DNA of 64,000 nucleotides from Ga0077560 sp046330435 (GTDB taxonomy: Bacteria > Actinomycetota > Thermoleophilia > Miltoncostaeales > Miltoncostaeaceae). Below the pieces are notes generated by a model. The model made no database searches. It was given only the letters and a program-made list of their open reading frames with translations, and was not told the origin of the DNA. Of this stretch, positions 51,220-58,947 are shown one piece after another. Each line of letters begins with the position of its first letter. Positions within the stretch are counted from its first letter, which is position 1. A program made the translations under genes and the position numbers. Location of the stretch: NCBI GenBank assembly GCA_046330435.1, contig JAXLST010000022.1, positions 1 through 64,000 on the forward strand, written 5' to 3'.

Positions 51220-52730
51220 GCCTGCGCGTGATGGCGAACGCCCTGCGGGCGGTCGCCGAGGAGATGGAGGCCGCCATGGTGCGGGCCGCCCACTCCCCCA
51301 ACATCACCGAACGGCGCGACTGCAGCACCGCCCTGTTCGACGCCGGGGGGCGGATGGTCGTGCAGTCGGCGTCCATCCCGGTGCACCTGGGCGCGATGCC
51401 CGAGGCCGTCGCCGCCGTGATCGCGCGCGGCGCCGCCGCTCCCGAGGTGTGGGTGGTCAACGACCCGTACCGCGGCGGCACCCACCTGCCGGACCTCACG
51501 CTGGTGAGCCCGGTCGTGCTGGGCGGCGCGGTCGCCGGCTACGCGGTCACCCGCGCCCACCACGCCGACGTGGGCGGCATGAGCCCGGGCTCCATGCCGG
51601 CGGGGTCGCGCGAGCTGGTGCAGGAGGGCCTGGTGCTGCCGCCCGTGCGCCTGGTGGGACCGGACGGCCGGCCCACGGACGTGCTGGCGGTCATCCTGGC
51701 CAACTCCCGCACGCCCGCCGAGCGCGAGGGCGACCTGCGCGCGCAGCTGGCCGCCCACCGGCTGGCCCAGGCCCGGATGGAGGAGGTGGCCGCGCGCCAC
51801 TCCCCGGCCACCGTCGCCGAGGCGATGTCCGAGCTGCTGGCGTACGCGGAGCGCCGCACCCGGGCGGAGATCGCGCGGATGCCCGACGGGCGGTACACCG
51901 CCGAGGAGTTCATGGAGGGCGACGGCGTCACGGATGCCCCACTGGCGATCCGCGTGGCGGTGGAGATCGCCGGCGACCGGATGCGCGTGGACTTCGGCGG
52001 CACCGACCCCGCCGGCCCGGGCAACTGCAACTGCCCCATCGCGGTGACCCGCAGCGCCGTCTACTTCGTGGTGCGCTGCGCCACCGACCCGGACATCCCG
52101 GCGTCCGCCGGGGCGTTCGCGCCGGTGGAGGTCGTCGCGCCCGAGGGCAGCCTGGTGAACGCCTCCGCGCCGTCGGCGGTGGCCGGGGGCAACGTCGAGA
52201 CCAGCAGCCGCATCGTGGACGCGGTGTTCGCGGCCCTGGGCCGGGTGCTGCCGCTGCCGGCGCAGGGCCAGGGCACCATGAACAACCTCACCCTCGGCGG
52301 CGCCGGGTTCACCTACTACGAGACCCTCGGGGGCGGCCAGGGCGCCTCCCCGGACGCCGACGGGCCGTCGGCGGTGCACGTGGCGATGAGCAACACCCTC
52401 AACACGCCCGTCGAGGTCCTCGAGATCGCCTACCCCCTGCGGGTGGAGGCGTACCGGGTGCGCCGCGGCTCCGGCGGCGCCGGCGCGCACCGGGGCGGGG
52501 TCGGCGTGGAGCGCCGCCTGCGGGCGCTGGCCGGCATGGAGGCCTCGGTGATCGCCGAACGCCGGGCGTCCGGCCCGCGCGGCGCCGCCGGGGGCGCGGA
52601 CGGGGCCCCGGGCCGCACCACCGTCAACGGCGCGCCGGTGCCGGCGAAGTGGCGCGGCAGGCTGTCCGCCGGCGACGTCCTCTCCATCGAGACGCCGGGC
52701 GGCGGCGGCTGGGGCGTCCCCCCGGAATGA
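51207..52730 (+). CDS. hyuB: Hydantoinase/oxoprolinase subunit B
   Basis: The 507-residue B subunit. Typical motifs: MEAAMVRAAHSPNITERRDC, VNDPYRGGTHLPDLTLVSPV, RAHHADVGGMSPGSMPAGSR, FGGTDPAGPGNCNCPIAVTR and the C-terminal ETPGGGGWG. With HyuA it forms the catalytic complex; the substrate is unknown. No racemase, carbamoylase or transporter gene is beside it. A long GC hairpin follows its stop. Confidence 0.92.
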   Translation: MDPVSLRVMANALRAVAEEMEAAMVRAAHSPNITERRDCSTALFDAGGRMVVQSASIPVHLGAMPEAVAAVIARGAAAPEVWVVNDPYRGGTHLPDLTLVSPVVLGGAVAGYAVTRAHHADVGGMSPGSMPAGSRELVQEGLVLPPVRLVGPDGRPTDVLAVILANSRTPAEREGDLRAQLAAHRLAQARMEEVAARHSPATVAEAMSELLAYAERRTRAEIARMPDGRYTAEEFMEGDGVTDAPLAIRVAVEIAGDRMRVDFGGTDPAGPGNCNCPIAVTRSAVYFVVRCATDPDIPASAGAFAPVEVVAPEGSLVNASAPSAVAGGNVETSSRIVDAVFAALGRVLPLPAQGQGTMNNLTLGGAGFTYYETLGGGQGASPDADGPSAVHVAMSNTLNTPVEVLEIAYPLRVEAYRVRRGSGGAGAHRGGVGVERRLRALAGMEASVIAERRASGPRGAAGGADGAPGRTTVNGAPVPAKWRGRLSAGDVLSIETPGGGGWGVPPE

Positions 52731-52734
52731 CGAC

Positions 52735-52764
52735 GGGCGCCCGGCGTGCACGCGCCGGGCGCCC
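52735..52764 (+). terminator. GC-rich hairpin after hyuB
   Basis: A 12-bp perfect stem (GGGCGCCCGGCG / CGCCGGGCGCCC) with a six-base loop starts four bases after the hyuB stop, without a U tract. The rest of the gap to 52857 shows nothing clear. Confidence 0.55.
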
Positions 52765-52856
52765 ATCGCGGTCCCGGTGCGCCGCGGCCCCTTGGGTCGG
52801 GTTCCCCGCCGGGCGCTCCCGGGTGGCTGCGCGCCCCGCAGACGGGGGCGCGCGAT

Positions 52857-53165
52857 CTACGCGGCCCTGAGCCCCGGGCCGACCTCGGTCCAGATGCTGT
52901 GCCCGCAGGCGTGGCAGTGCGCGTGCCCGCGGTCGCCCTCGCGGCGGACGCCGTCGCAGTGCACCCATGCGCCGCAGCGGCCGTCCTCCTCCCAGGTGGA
53001 CGCCCCGCACCCCATGCAGCTGTCGGGCAGGTAGCGGGCGCTGGTGACCTTCACGGACTCCCAGCAGTAGCGGCATGCGTAGACGCGCTTGTGGCTCAGT
53101 CGCACGCGGTGCGCTGCCGACCGGGACTCGGTGGCGGCGGCCCGGGCGGGATACAGCGTTGCCAT
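52857..53165 (-). CDS. Small protein with two zinc-ribbon-like cysteine clusters
   Basis: A 102-residue protein with the pairs CRYC, CMGC, a lone C in DGRCGAW, and HCDG / HCHACGH, altogether two or three CxxC-type metal sites. It starts at ATG 53165 after GGGGGAGGG. The N-terminus is basic (RVRLSHKRVYACRYCWESVK). Probably a zinc-binding nucleic-acid or protein adaptor; no family is recognised. Its mRNA leader begins with a perfect hairpin. Confidence 0.62.
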   Translation of the reverse strand: MATLYPARAAATESRSAAHRVRLSHKRVYACRYCWESVKVTSARYLPDSCMGCGASTWEEDGRCGAWVHCDGVRREGDRGHAHCHACGHSIWTEVGPGLRAA

Positions 53166-53184
53166 GTCTCACCCTCCCCCTGTG

Positions 53185-53208
53185 CGTTCGTGCGGATCAG
53201 CACGAACG
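53185..53208 (-). promoter_or_regulatory. Perfect inverted repeat in the leader of the zinc-ribbon gene
   Basis: A 9-bp perfect inverted repeat, CGTTCGTGC and GCACGAACG, with a six-base spacer. It starts a few bases after the expected transcription start and 20 bases before the ATG. It could be a regulator's operator or a 5' RNA hairpin that protects or controls the message. Confidence 0.55.
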
Positions 53209-53217
53209 TTGGAGGAA

Positions 53218-53223
53218 AGGGTA
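53218..53223 (-). promoter_or_regulatory. -10 box of the zinc-ribbon gene
   Basis: TACCCT on the minus strand with a weak TTGCGG 18 bases upstream (53242-53247). RNA would start near 53211, just before the inverted repeat. Confidence 0.45.
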
Positions 53224-53300
53224 GCGGCCGTCTCAGCACATCCGCAAGCGGGGAAAACGGTTTCACGCGCCGGAAGGGCGCCGAAACCTCCCCGGAACGG

Positions 53301-54041
53301 TTAGCCGTTGGCCAGGTCGAGGCCCACGAGGACCACGACGTTGACCTGGTCGCCCCCGACCTGGTCGGCGGAGAAGCCCTCGAGGGGCGTCACCTTCAGC
53401 GGCTTGATGCCCAGGTCGCGGGCCACGTTGCACGCCGCGTTGCGGTCCTTCTGGGCCACGTACTGGACGACGGTGGTCTGCAGGTCGCTGCGCCCGTCCG
53501 GCGGGTTGTCGACCTTGCCGATGGTGTAGCCCTTGATGGAGATCTCCGGCTGCACCGTGGTGCGCGCCGCGCCCGACACGCCGGACGCGTTGAAGATCGA
53601 GACGGTGGTGAGCGCGTTGTCGTCCAGCGGCGCCACGTTCTTGCAGAGGTTCGGGTCGGCCGCCGGCTGGGACGTGGTCTTGCCGGTGGTGGTGCCCGGC
53701 GTGGTCACGCCCGGCGTACCGGCCGAGTCACCGCCGCCGGAGTCGCGCAGGAACAGCGCCCAGGCGCCGGCCGCCAGCACGACGACGGCCACGACCGCGG
53801 TGATCGCGACCACCGGGGTGCGGCCGCCCGCGCCGGTGCGGCCGGATGAGGTCGTCACCCGCTGCTGGAGCTCCTGCAGGCGCTGCAGGGGTGCGTCGGC
53901 CGCCGCGGCGCCCGCTCCGGCCAGGCGGTCCTCCAGGCGGCGGATCGCACGCGAGTGGCGGATGCTCTGGACGATGAGCCCGACGCCGAGGAACACTCCG
54001 ATGACGGCGAGTGCCGGCGTGACGAGGTCGACCCATTCCAT
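53301..54041 (-). CDS. Membrane-anchored LytR_C-domain protein
   Basis: A 246-residue protein with an N-terminal membrane helix (VTPALAVIGVFLGVGLIVQS), a charged coil (AIRRLEDRLAGA...LQELQQRV), a second helix (VVAITAVVAVVVLAAGAWAL), a Gly/Thr/Pro linker and a C-terminal LytR_C-like domain: TVSIFNASGVSGAARTTVQ, QTTVVQYVAQKDRNAACNVA and VNVVVLVGLDLANG. LytR_C domains accompany cell-wall ligases but also occur alone. ATG 54041 follows a TAGCCT box by nine bases. Confidence 0.77.
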   Translation of the reverse strand: MEWVDLVTPALAVIGVFLGVGLIVQSIRHSRAIRRLEDRLAGAGAAAADAPLQRLQELQQRVTTSSGRTGAGGRTPVVAITAVVAVVVLAAGAWALFLRDSGGGDSAGTPGVTTPGTTTGKTTSQPAADPNLCKNVAPLDDNALTTVSIFNASGVSGAARTTVQPEISIKGYTIGKVDNPPDGRSDLQTTVVQYVAQKDRNAACNVARDLGIKPLKVTPLEGFSADQVGGDQVNVVVLVGLDLANG

Positions 54042-54050
54042 CGGCGCGCG

Positions 54051-54056
54051 AGGCTA
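54051..54056 (-). promoter_or_regulatory. -10 box, probable leaderless promoter of LytR_C gene
   Basis: TAGCCT on the minus strand, nine bases before ATG 54041, in the 68-bp gap after relA. Confidence 0.45.
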
Positions 54057-54109
54057 TCAGCCGGCCCGGCGGGCGGCGGACGGCGGGGTTGCGGAAAGCA
54101 TGTCCGTGT

Positions 54110-56323
54110 TCAGCCGGGCGTGACGCGATAGGCGTCGAAGACCGATTCCACGTTCCTCAGGGCGTTGATGACGGTCTTCAGGGTCTCCACGTCGCCGACG
54201 TCCACGACGAAGCGGTCCTCCACCAGCTGGCTCTCCATCGCGCAGTGCGCGGAGATGATGTTCACCCCGTGCTCGCCGAAGGTGCGGGACAGGTCCTCGA
54301 GCAGGCGCGGGCGGTCCCCCGCGGTCACGCAGACCTCGACCCGAAAGCTGTGCTGGTTCTCGCCGCTCCAGCTGACGGGCGTGAAGCGCTCGGGGTTCCG
54401 CAGCAGCGCCCGCGCGTTGGGACAGTCGTCGCGGTGGATGGTGATGCCGCGGCCCAGCGAGATGTAGCCCAGGATCTCGTCGCCGGGCACCGGCTTGCAG
54501 CACTTGGCGAGGCGCACCAGCACGTCGGTGAGCCCGTCCACCTCGATGCCCATGTCGCTGCTGGCCTGCGCCACCTGCGGCCGCCGGCCGCCGCTGGGCT
54601 CCGACGCCCGCTCCTCCGACATGGCCTGGCCGGCCTTGAGCCGCGTGAGGAGCTTGTTCACGACCATCTGGGAGCTGGTCTTCCCCGCCCCGATCGAGAT
54701 GTAGAAGTCCTCGGCCTTCCGGAAGCCCAGCTCCTTGATGACCTCCAGCAGCAGCGGCGACCCGGCCATCTTCTGGCTCGGCAGGCCGGCCTTGCGCATG
54801 GTCTCCTGCAGCAGGTCGCGGCCCTGGTGCTCGTGGTCCTCCCGCTGCTCGCGGCGGAAGAACGCGCGGATCTTGGACTTCGCCTTGCTGGTGCGCGCCA
54901 GCTTGAGCCAGTCGTTCGACGGCCCCCGCGGGCGGCTGGAGGTGAGGATCTCGACGAACTCGCCGCTCTGCAGGCGGTACGTGAGCGGCACGATGCGGCC
55001 GTTCACCTTCGCGCCCACGCAGCGGTGCCCGACGTCGGTGTGGACGTCGTAGGCGAAGTCGATGGGCGTCGAACCCGCCGGGAGGTTCCGCAGCTCGCCC
55101 TTGGGGGTGAACACGAACACCTCGTCCCCGTACAGGTCGCGCCGCAGCGACTCGAGGAACTCGGCGGGGTCGGTGGTGTCCCGCTGCCAGTCCATCATCC
55201 GCGTGAGCCACGCCATCTCGCCGTTGCCGCCGGTCGCGGACGCGGCGGGGCCCTCCTTGTAGAGCCAGTGCGCGGCGACGCCGTACTCGGCGGTGCGGTG
55301 CATCTCGTGGGTGCGGATCTGGATCTCGAGGGGCTTGCCCTCGGGCCCCACCACCGTGGTGTGGAGGGACTGGTACATGTTGGGCTTCGGGACCGCGATG
55401 TAGTCCTTGAAGCGCCCGGGCATGGGCTTCCAGAGCGCGTGGATGATCCCGACGGCGCCGTAGCAGTCCTTCACCGAGTCGACCAGCACGCGCATCGCGG
55501 TGAGGTCGTAGATCTCGTTGAACTCCTTGCCCTTGCGGGTCATCTTCTCGTAGATCGAGTAGAAGTGCTTCGCCCGGCCCGTGATGTCCGCGGTGATGCC
55601 GACGGCCTCGAGCTCGCGGTTCACGTAGGCGCCGGCCTCGGCGATGTAGCTCTCCCGGTCGGCCCGGCGCTGGTTCACCATCTGCTGGATCTCGCTGTAC
55701 CGGCGGGGGTGCAGCGCCGCGAACGCCAGGTCCTCCAGCTCCCACTTGAGGGAGTGGATACCCAGGCGATGCGCCAGCGGGCCGTACACGTCCAGCGTCT
55801 CGCGGGCCTTCTGGATCTGCTTCTGCTTGGTCATGTAGGCCAGCGTCCGCATGTTGTGCAGGCGGTCCGCGAGCTTGACGATCAGCACGCGGATGTCGCT
55901 GGCCATCGAGACGATGAGCTTGCGGTAGTTCTCGGCCTGGAGCTCCTCCTTGCTCTCGAAGTGGATCTTCGAGAGCTTGGTGACCCCGTCCACGATGGTC
56001 CCCACGGTGGGCCCGAACTCGCGCTCCACCTCGGCGAGGGTGGCGCCCGTGTCCTCCACCGTGTCGTGCAGCAGCGCGGCCACCACGGAGATGTCGTCCA
56101 TGCCGAGGCCCGCGACGATCCGGGCGCATCCCAGAGGATGTGTGATGAACGGCTCGCCGGACTGGCGCTGCTGGTCGCGGTGGTGCTCCTCCGCGAACGC
56201 GAAGGCGCGGCGGAGCGTGTCGGCGTCGGCCGCGGGGTGGTGCTCCCGGACCTCGCCGATGAGCTCCTCCAGCTGGGGGTAGCGCCCGGGGGTGTGGCCG
56301 ATGTTCGCGACGGGGCTCGCCAT
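54110..56323 (-). CDS. relA: Bifunctional (p)ppGpp synthetase/hydrolase
   Basis: The 737-residue RelA/SpoT homologue. The hydrolase HD domain is intact (AALLHDTVEDTGAT, LVKLADRLHNMRTLAYM), as is the synthetase (GRAKHFYSIYEKMTRKGKEF, RFKDYIAVPKPNMYQSLHTT, EIQIRTHEMHRTAEYGVAAH). RFKD is the RxKD form seen in two-function enzymes. TGS (VFVFTPKGELRNLPAGSTPI), a zinc-finger-like region with CCKPVPGDEILGY and a C-terminal ACT domain follow. ATG 56323 lies nine bases after TACCCT. It sits in the order recJ-relA, without apt, which often stands between them. Confidence 0.95.
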   Translation of the reverse strand: MASPVANIGHTPGRYPQLEELIGEVREHHPAADADTLRRAFAFAEEHHRDQQRQSGEPFITHPLGCARIVAGLGMDDISVVAALLHDTVEDTGATLAEVEREFGPTVGTIVDGVTKLSKIHFESKEELQAENYRKLIVSMASDIRVLIVKLADRLHNMRTLAYMTKQKQIQKARETLDVYGPLAHRLGIHSLKWELEDLAFAALHPRRYSEIQQMVNQRRADRESYIAEAGAYVNRELEAVGITADITGRAKHFYSIYEKMTRKGKEFNEIYDLTAMRVLVDSVKDCYGAVGIIHALWKPMPGRFKDYIAVPKPNMYQSLHTTVVGPEGKPLEIQIRTHEMHRTAEYGVAAHWLYKEGPAASATGGNGEMAWLTRMMDWQRDTTDPAEFLESLRRDLYGDEVFVFTPKGELRNLPAGSTPIDFAYDVHTDVGHRCVGAKVNGRIVPLTYRLQSGEFVEILTSSRPRGPSNDWLKLARTSKAKSKIRAFFRREQREDHEHQGRDLLQETMRKAGLPSQKMAGSPLLLEVIKELGFRKAEDFYISIGAGKTSSQMVVNKLLTRLKAGQAMSEERASEPSGGRRPQVAQASSDMGIEVDGLTDVLVRLAKCCKPVPGDEILGYISLGRGITIHRDDCPNARALLRNPERFTPVSWSGENQHSFRVEVCVTAGDRPRLLEDLSRTFGEHGVNIISAHCAMESQLVEDRFVVDVGDVETLKTVINALRNVESVFDAYRVTPG

Positions 56324-56332
56324 GTGCCGCCT

Positions 56333-56338
56333 AGGGTA
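56333..56338 (-). promoter_or_regulatory. -10 box, probable leaderless promoter of relA
   Basis: TACCCT on the minus strand in the 26-bp gap after recJ, nine bases before the relA ATG. It would let relA be transcribed apart from recJ. Confidence 0.45.
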
Positions 56339-56349
56339 GCGCTCCGCGG

Positions 56350-58947
56350 TCAGACGGTGACCAGCGGCCCGGCCTCCAGCAGGTCCAGGGTGCCGCTGCG
56401 GTCGAGGAACTCGCCGGCCCCCGCCAGGCGCGCGGCGCACTCGGCGGCGCGCGGTGCGTCGGACAGGTCGCGGCGCGGTGCGGGGACCTCGGCGCGCAGG
56501 CCCTCCTCGGACGCGTGCAGGAGGCCCAGCTCCACCAGGGCGGCCAGGGCGTCCGCGACGGCCGCCGGCTCGCGCAGGGGTGCGCCGGCCGGTCCCAGCA
56601 GGAGCTCTTCGAGCTCCGCGTCCCAGGCGCGCGGGGCGCCGTCGCGCAGCCCGGGCCACACGGCGGCCGCCACGGCGCGCAGGTCCCACCGGGCGGTGGC
56701 CATCATCCGGGCGAACTCGGTCTCCGGCTCGCCCCACAGCAGGTGCAGGAACCGCCCGCCGGCGTGGTGCCGGATCCACCCGGCCTGGTCGGCGTCCCAC
56801 GGCGGGTCGAGGACCGCCAGGTGCATCCCGCCCGGGACGACGGCGCCCGGCAGCGCCCCGTGGTCGAGCATCGCGATGGCCGGGCGGCCCTCCAGCCCCG
56901 CCATGCGGGCGGCGAGCGCGGCGGCCTCGCAGCGTCCCCCGCCCAGCACCGCGAGCTCCACGCCGATGCGCGCGGGCTGCAGGACCTCCTCCAGGGCGGC
57001 CCGGCGCCGGGCGACGTCGGCGGTCACCACCAGCACGCCGCCGTCGGCGCCGGCCAGGGCGGCGATGCGGCTCATGGCGGAGCCCTCGCCGCGGTGGTCG
57101 CGCACGCCGGCCGGGGCGGCGGCCTCCGCGGGTGCCGCCGGGGACGCCTGGGGGCCGGACAGCAGCAGGCGGCGCACCTCGGCGAGCCCGCGCCGCGCCG
57201 TGCAGGCGAGGTCGCAGGCGGCGGCGCAGTCCCGCACCACCGTGCCGCGGCCGCGGGTCACCGACTCGAGCCGCTCGATGACCACGCGCGGCCCCACGAA
57301 GCCCTGGAAGCGCTCCACCCCGAGGGACACGTGCGCGTCGAACCGCTGCCCGTCCTCGATCCGTGCCGCACGGTGGCCGTGGCCGAACCCGACGGCCCGC
57401 GAGTGGGCGCCGCCGCAGCGCAGCCGCACCTGAAGGTGCCGGCCGTTGGCGCCGACGGTGCCCGCGCCCTCCGCGGTGCACCCCGGCATGAGGAGCCGCA
57501 CGGACGGGTTGCCGCGGCCGAACGGCGCCAGCACCTCGAACGCCTCGGCGCTGCCCACCGTGAGGTCCCGGGCGCCCACGACCGCGTCCACGGGGCGCAC
57601 GCGGGCGCGGTCGATGACCCCGCTGATGCCCTCGGCGGCCTTCAGGAGCTCGTCGCGGAACGTGGCGATGTCGGCCGGGTCGAGCTGCAGGCCGATGGCG
57701 CCCGCGTGCCCGCCCCACCGGGTGAGGACCGAGTCGGCGCGGGAGACCAGGTCGTGCAGGTCCACGCCGGGGAGGCTGCGCCCGGAGCCCTTGGCGACCT
57801 CGCCGTCCCGGGCGATGACGATGGCCGGCCGGTCGAAGCGCTCCACCAGCCGGGAGGCCACGATGCCGACCACGCCCTCGTGCCAGCCGTCGCCGGCGGC
57901 GACGATGGCGTGCCCCTCGCGGATCTCGTCGGGGGACGCCTCGATCTGGGCGATGGCCTCGGCGGTGATGCGCTGCTCGACCTCCCGGCGCTCCACGTTG
58001 AGCGCCCACAGGCGCTCGGCGATGGGCCCGGCGGTCGCCTCGTCGGGCGCGAGCACCAGGTCCAGGGCCTCCATCGCGTGGCGCAGCCGGCCGGCGGCGT
58101 TGATGGTGGGGCCCAGCTGGAAGCCCAGGTCGCGTGCGGTGAGCGTGCGCGGGTCGATGCCGGCGGCCTTGCAGAGCGCCCGGATGCCGGGACGCGGCGA
58201 CTTGCGCAGCACCTCGAGGCCGCGGGCCACCAGGCGGCGGTTCTGGCCGATGAGCGGCACCTGGTCGGCCACGGTCGCCAGGGCGACCAGGTCGAGCTCC
58301 TCCTCGGGGCGCGGCCCCAGCAGGCCCTCCCCCAGCCGGGCGGCGAGCGCGCGCACCAGCATGAACACGACGCCCACGGCCGCGGGCAGGTCGTCCTGCG
58401 GGCGCCCCAGCGCGGGGTTGGCCAGGATGCCGGGCGGCCGGGCGCCGCCGGCGAGGTGGTGGTCGCAGATGATCACGTCGAGGCCCAGCTCCACCGCCCG
58501 CGTGAGGGCGTCCTCGGCGGTCGTCCCGCAGTCCACGGTCGCCAGCACCTTCACGCCCTGGTCGGCCAGGAGCTCCACGTTCTCGGTGCGCACGCCGTAG
58601 CCGTCGGTGAACCGGCTGGGCAGGAACGGCACCACGTCGCCGCCGGCGCCGCGCAGGCTGCGCACCAGGACGGCGGTGGAGCACACGCCGTCGCAGTCGT
58701 AGTCGCCGTGCACGGCGATCTTCTCGCCGCGCCGCAGCGCCAGCACGAGCCGGTCGGCGGCGGCCGAGATGCCGTCCAGCGCCTCCGGGTCGGCGAGCGG
58801 CCCGTCGTTGGCCATGAACTCCCGGGCCGCCGCCGGGTCGCCCAGGCCGCGGCGCACCAGGGTCCATGCCAGGGGCTCCGGGCAGTCCAGGGCCTCCTGC
58901 AGGGCCAGGACCTCGGCGAACGCCACACGATCCGCCCGCCAGCCCAT
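56350..58947 (-). CDS. recJ: Single-stranded-DNA exonuclease RecJ with long C-terminal extension
   Basis: An 865-residue RecJ. DHH motifs: IAVHGDYDCDGVCSTAVLVR, VKVLATVDCGTTAEDAL, DVIICDHHLAGG; the DHHA1 part has GVVGIVASRLVERFDRPAIV, GSGRSLPGVDLHDLV and RWGGHAGAIGLQL; an OB-like domain follows (VEVLAPFGRGNPSVRLLMPG region to about residue 570). The last roughly 290 residues contain VLVVTADVARRRAALEEVLQ, MHLAVLDPPWDADQAGWIRH and a winged-helix-like end, much longer than Gram-negative RecJ and like the C-terminal domain in some Gram-positive RecJ proteins. ATG 58947 overlaps the ubiB stop by one base. Confidence 0.92.
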   Translation of the reverse strand: MGWRADRVAFAEVLALQEALDCPEPLAWTLVRRGLGDPAAAREFMANDGPLADPEALDGISAAADRLVLALRRGEKIAVHGDYDCDGVCSTAVLVRSLRGAGGDVVPFLPSRFTDGYGVRTENVELLADQGVKVLATVDCGTTAEDALTRAVELGLDVIICDHHLAGGARPPGILANPALGRPQDDLPAAVGVVFMLVRALAARLGEGLLGPRPEEELDLVALATVADQVPLIGQNRRLVARGLEVLRKSPRPGIRALCKAAGIDPRTLTARDLGFQLGPTINAAGRLRHAMEALDLVLAPDEATAGPIAERLWALNVERREVEQRITAEAIAQIEASPDEIREGHAIVAAGDGWHEGVVGIVASRLVERFDRPAIVIARDGEVAKGSGRSLPGVDLHDLVSRADSVLTRWGGHAGAIGLQLDPADIATFRDELLKAAEGISGVIDRARVRPVDAVVGARDLTVGSAEAFEVLAPFGRGNPSVRLLMPGCTAEGAGTVGANGRHLQVRLRCGGAHSRAVGFGHGHRAARIEDGQRFDAHVSLGVERFQGFVGPRVVIERLESVTRGRGTVVRDCAAACDLACTARRGLAEVRRLLLSGPQASPAAPAEAAAPAGVRDHRGEGSAMSRIAALAGADGGVLVVTADVARRRAALEEVLQPARIGVELAVLGGGRCEAAALAARMAGLEGRPAIAMLDHGALPGAVVPGGMHLAVLDPPWDADQAGWIRHHAGGRFLHLLWGEPETEFARMMATARWDLRAVAAAVWPGLRDGAPRAWDAELEELLLGPAGAPLREPAAVADALAALVELGLLHASEEGLRAEVPAPRRDLSDAPRAAECAARLAGAGEFLDRSGTLDLLEAGPLVTV

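Noticed and set aside
54089..57433. Plus-strand open frame of over 1000 codons opposite relA and recJ
   Set aside because: Shadow of two conserved genes; length is explained by high GC and lack of stop codons.
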